Assembly (NCBI GenBank): GCA_029863355.1
Contig: JAOTVO010000091.1
Coordinates: 1-9,204 of the forward strand
Source: Candidatus Krumholzibacteriia bacterium
GTDB lineage: Bacteria; Krumholzibacteriota; Krumholzibacteria; WVZY01; JAKEHA01
Direction of reading: 5' to 3'
DNA length: 9,204 bases
Shown piece by piece: positions 8,180 to 9,204 of the stretch; positions within the stretch are counted from its first letter, which is position 1, and every line of letters begins with the position of its first letter. Under the pieces are notes generated by a model. The model saw only the letters and a list, made by a program, of their open reading frames with translations, ran no database searches and was not told the origin of the DNA. Both the position numbers and the translations under genes were made by a program.

Positions 8180-8256
8180 TGGTGGCGGAGCAGGGACTCG
8201 AACCCCGGACACGCGGATTATGATTCCGCTGCTCTAACCAACTGAGCTACTCCGCC
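8180..8256 (-). tRNA. tRNA with CAT anticodon, probably elongator tRNA-Met
   Basis: The minus strand folds as a complete 77-base tRNA including an encoded CCA (8182-8180). The acceptor stem GGCGGAG/CTCCGCC is perfect and the discriminator is A (8183). The D-arm is GCTC/GAGC, the anticodon stem GCGGA/TCCGC with loop ATCATAA, the variable loop five bases, and the T-arm CGGGG/CCCTG with loop TTCGAGT and one G-T pair. The anticodon is CAT. It is not the initiator: the 1-72 pair is a normal G-C and the anticodon stem lacks the three G-C pairs of tRNA-fMet. The GGCGG acceptor start resembles B. subtilis elongator tRNA-Met more than known tRNA-Ile2, so I favour Met. Ile2(CAT), the TilS substrate, is not excluded. 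It lies 27 bases before tilS in the same orientation, so the two are probably co-transcribed and separated by 3' processing. Confidence 0.93.
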
Positions 8257-8275
8257 ATCCCTGGAAGGCGCCTAG

Positions 8276-8304
8276 AATCTACACCGGGCCGGAGGTGCTG
8301 TCAA
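8276..8304 (-). promoter_or_regulatory. Sigma70-type promoter of the tRNA-tilS-hpt-ftsH-folP-cdaA run
   Basis: The minus strand carries a perfect -35, TTGACA (8304-8299), a 17-base spacer, and the -10 TAGATT (8281-8276, four of six matches). Transcription would start near 8269, about 13 bases before the tRNA 5' end, a typical distance for a tRNA gene. No terminator is visible between the tRNA and tilS, so it may drive the whole minus-strand run. Confidence 0.7.
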
Positions 8305-8462
8305 TGGGGCCGCGGGGGCGCGCCGCGCGCAGAAAGGAGCGGCGCGGCGCGACGGATTCATGTACACTCGCTCCGAGGTATCCCCATCGTTCGCGGCGCC
8401 CGCGGGGGGCGCCCTCGCCGCGTAAAAGGCGCGCCGTCCATACCCGCCGGCGCCGCCGTTCC

Positions 8463-8466
8463 GGAG
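8463..8466 (+). promoter_or_regulatory. Shine-Dalgarno of ilvC
   Basis: GGAG lies eight bases before the ATG at 8475 and supports that start codon, which also matches the usual N-terminus of ketol-acid reductoisomerases. Confidence 0.7.
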
Positions 8467-8474
8467 TAACCGCC

Positions 8475-9204
8475 ATGAGGATCTACCGAGAACAGGATCT
8501 CAGGACCAACGTCCTGAAGCATGCGACCGTCGCCATTCTTGGCTACGGCAACCAGGGGCACGCGCACGCGCTCAACCTGCGGGACAGCGGCGTAACCACC
8601 ATCGTGGGGACGCGCAGCGGGGGACGGGGTGGCACGAGGCGCTGCGCGGCGGCTTCAAATCGATGGGCGTCGCGGAGGCGACCGCCCGCGCCGACGTCGT
8701 GGTGGTGATGCTGCCCGACGAAGTACAGGGCCGCGTGTTCGAAGAAGAGGTCGCGCCGGCGCTCAGGCCGGGCGCGACGATCATCTTCCCACACGGGTTC
8801 ACGATCGCCTTCGGCGTGATCCATCCGCCGGAGGACCACGACGTGATCCTCGTCGCGCCCAAGGGCCAGGGGCACTACCTGCGCCGTGTTTTCATGGAGT
8901 CGCAGGGGCTGCCGTGCCTCGTGGGCGTGGCCAGCGACCACTCGGGGCATGCGCTGGACAAGGCGCTCTCCTACGCGTCGCTCATCGGGTGTCTGCGTGC
9001 CGGGGCGCTGCTCACCTCCTTCCGCGAGGAGGCGGTGACGGATCTCTTCGGGGAACAGGCCGTGCTTTGCGGCGGCGTGCCCGCGCTGGTCAAAGCCTCG
9101 TTCGACGCGCTGACCCGGCGCGGTTACGCGCCCGAGGTGGCCTACCTCGAGTGCCTGCACGAGCTCAAGATCATCGCCGATCTGCTCTTCGAGGGTGGCC
9201 TGCG
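8475..9204 (+). CDS. ilvC: Ketol-acid reductoisomerase, frameshifted near 8619-8629 and cut by the window end
   Basis: IlvC uses NAD(P)H and magnesium to isomerise and reduce acetolactate or acetohydroxybutyrate in valine, leucine and isoleucine synthesis. The frame from 8475 encodes [10 protein letters not shown] and the Rossmann motif [17 protein letters not shown] (about 23-39), then loses homology after VGTRSGG and stops at 8706-8708. Homology resumes one frame back with [12 protein letters not shown] and runs to the window end. It includes [14 protein letters not shown] (catalytic-region His, 8792-8794), KGQGH (8861-8875), the metal-binding DLFGEQ (9041-9058) and ECLHE (9149-9163). Adding one G to the run at 8619-8623 or 8626-8629 restores a full-length alignment, so a single missing base explains the break. 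Whether this is a sequencing error or a real mutation cannot be told here. Two motifs differ from the usual form: KGQGH for KGPGH, and LLTSFREE for the usual ETTFxEE-like sequence. The extreme C-terminus is outside the window. Confidence 0.88.

Larger units (their letters stand above)
8257..8474. other. Divergent intergenic region between the tRNA and ilvC
   Basis: These 218 bases hold the tRNA promoter on the minus strand. For ilvC on the plus strand I see only a weak TACACT -10-like hexamer (8363-8368) without a matching -35. A perfect inverted repeat GGCGCC (8395-8400 and 8408-8413) could form a hairpin in the ilvC leader. The pair CGCGGCG (8392-8398) and CGCCGCG (8416-8422) overlaps its left arm and could form an alternative. 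No T-tract follows, and in DNA this G/C-rich such pairs arise easily by chance. Confidence 0.4.

Noticed and set aside
8153..8212. Longer TilS start at 8212
   Set aside because: The extra 20 residues are translated largely from the tRNA gene; the family N-terminus fits the ATG at 8152.
6728..8245. Long plus-strand open frame antisense to tilS and the tRNA
   Set aside because: It lies opposite a clear TilS with all motifs, has no recognisable domain, and its end is the well-known spurious translation of an antisense tRNA. Long antisense frames are expected at this GC content.
8360..8425. 21-residue frame upstream of ilvC as an attenuator leader peptide
   Set aside because: It has only one Val and one Leu and no Ile, is mostly Ala/Ser/Pro/Gly, and has no clear ribosome binding site.
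8616..8630. Programmed -1 frameshift in ilvC
   Set aside because: The in-frame sequence AGC GGG GGA is not a proper X XXY YYZ slippery site, no known IlvC uses recoding, and a lost G in a homopolymer is simpler.
2..9204. A novel defence, mobile or biosynthetic system
   Set aside because: Every substantial coding region is a recognisable housekeeping family. There are no repeats of CRISPR type, transposases, phage genes or unexplained gaps over 300 bases.

Overview
The window is high-GC bacterial DNA (roughly 70% G+C by eye, strong G/C bias at third codon positions) carrying compact housekeeping genes. The set fits a bacterium from an uncultured or poorly sampled high-GC phylum: a conserved tilS-hpt-ftsH-folP cluster, a CdaA-type diadenylate cyclase, and a double-length M16 peptidase. 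Gemmatimonadota, Eisenbacteria or Myxococcota-like lineages are my guesses. This placement is an inference from gene order and protein style, not a phylogenetic result.

Layout. (a) 2-2314, plus strand: the C-terminal part of a tandem M16 zinc-peptidase-family protein whose start lies off the left edge. (b) 2315-2347: a 33-base convergent gap holding a hairpin that could terminate transcription from one or both sides. (c) 8256 down to 2348, minus strand: a tightly packed run in the order tRNA(CAT) - tilS - hpt - ftsH - folP - cdaA, with gaps of 27, 17, 30, 19 and 3 bases. A good sigma70-type promoter (TTGACA, 17-base spacer, TAGATT) sits just upstream of the tRNA and could drive the whole run. 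A second promoter-like element inside hpt could feed ftsH-folP-cdaA separately. (d) 8257-8474: a 218-base divergent intergenic region. (e) 8475 to the right edge, plus strand: ilvC, reading frame broken once in a G-rich stretch and cut by the window end.

How the genes relate. TilS modifies the CAU anticodon of tRNA-Ile2, and the gene directly before it encodes a CAT-anticodon tRNA, probably elongator tRNA-Met. Hpt salvages purines, FtsH degrades membrane proteins, FolP makes folate precursors and CdaA makes c-di-AMP. The genes share no pathway, but tilS-hpt-ftsH and ftsH-folP are old, widely conserved neighbourhoods. IlvC is a branched-chain amino acid biosynthesis enzyme.

I found no defence system, mobile element, CRISPR array or unknown gene cluster. 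The points worth a second look are small: the ilvC frameshift and its variant motifs, the CAT tRNA next to tilS with a possible leaderless tilS start, the internal promoter in hpt, and a (GC)11 tract inside tilS.
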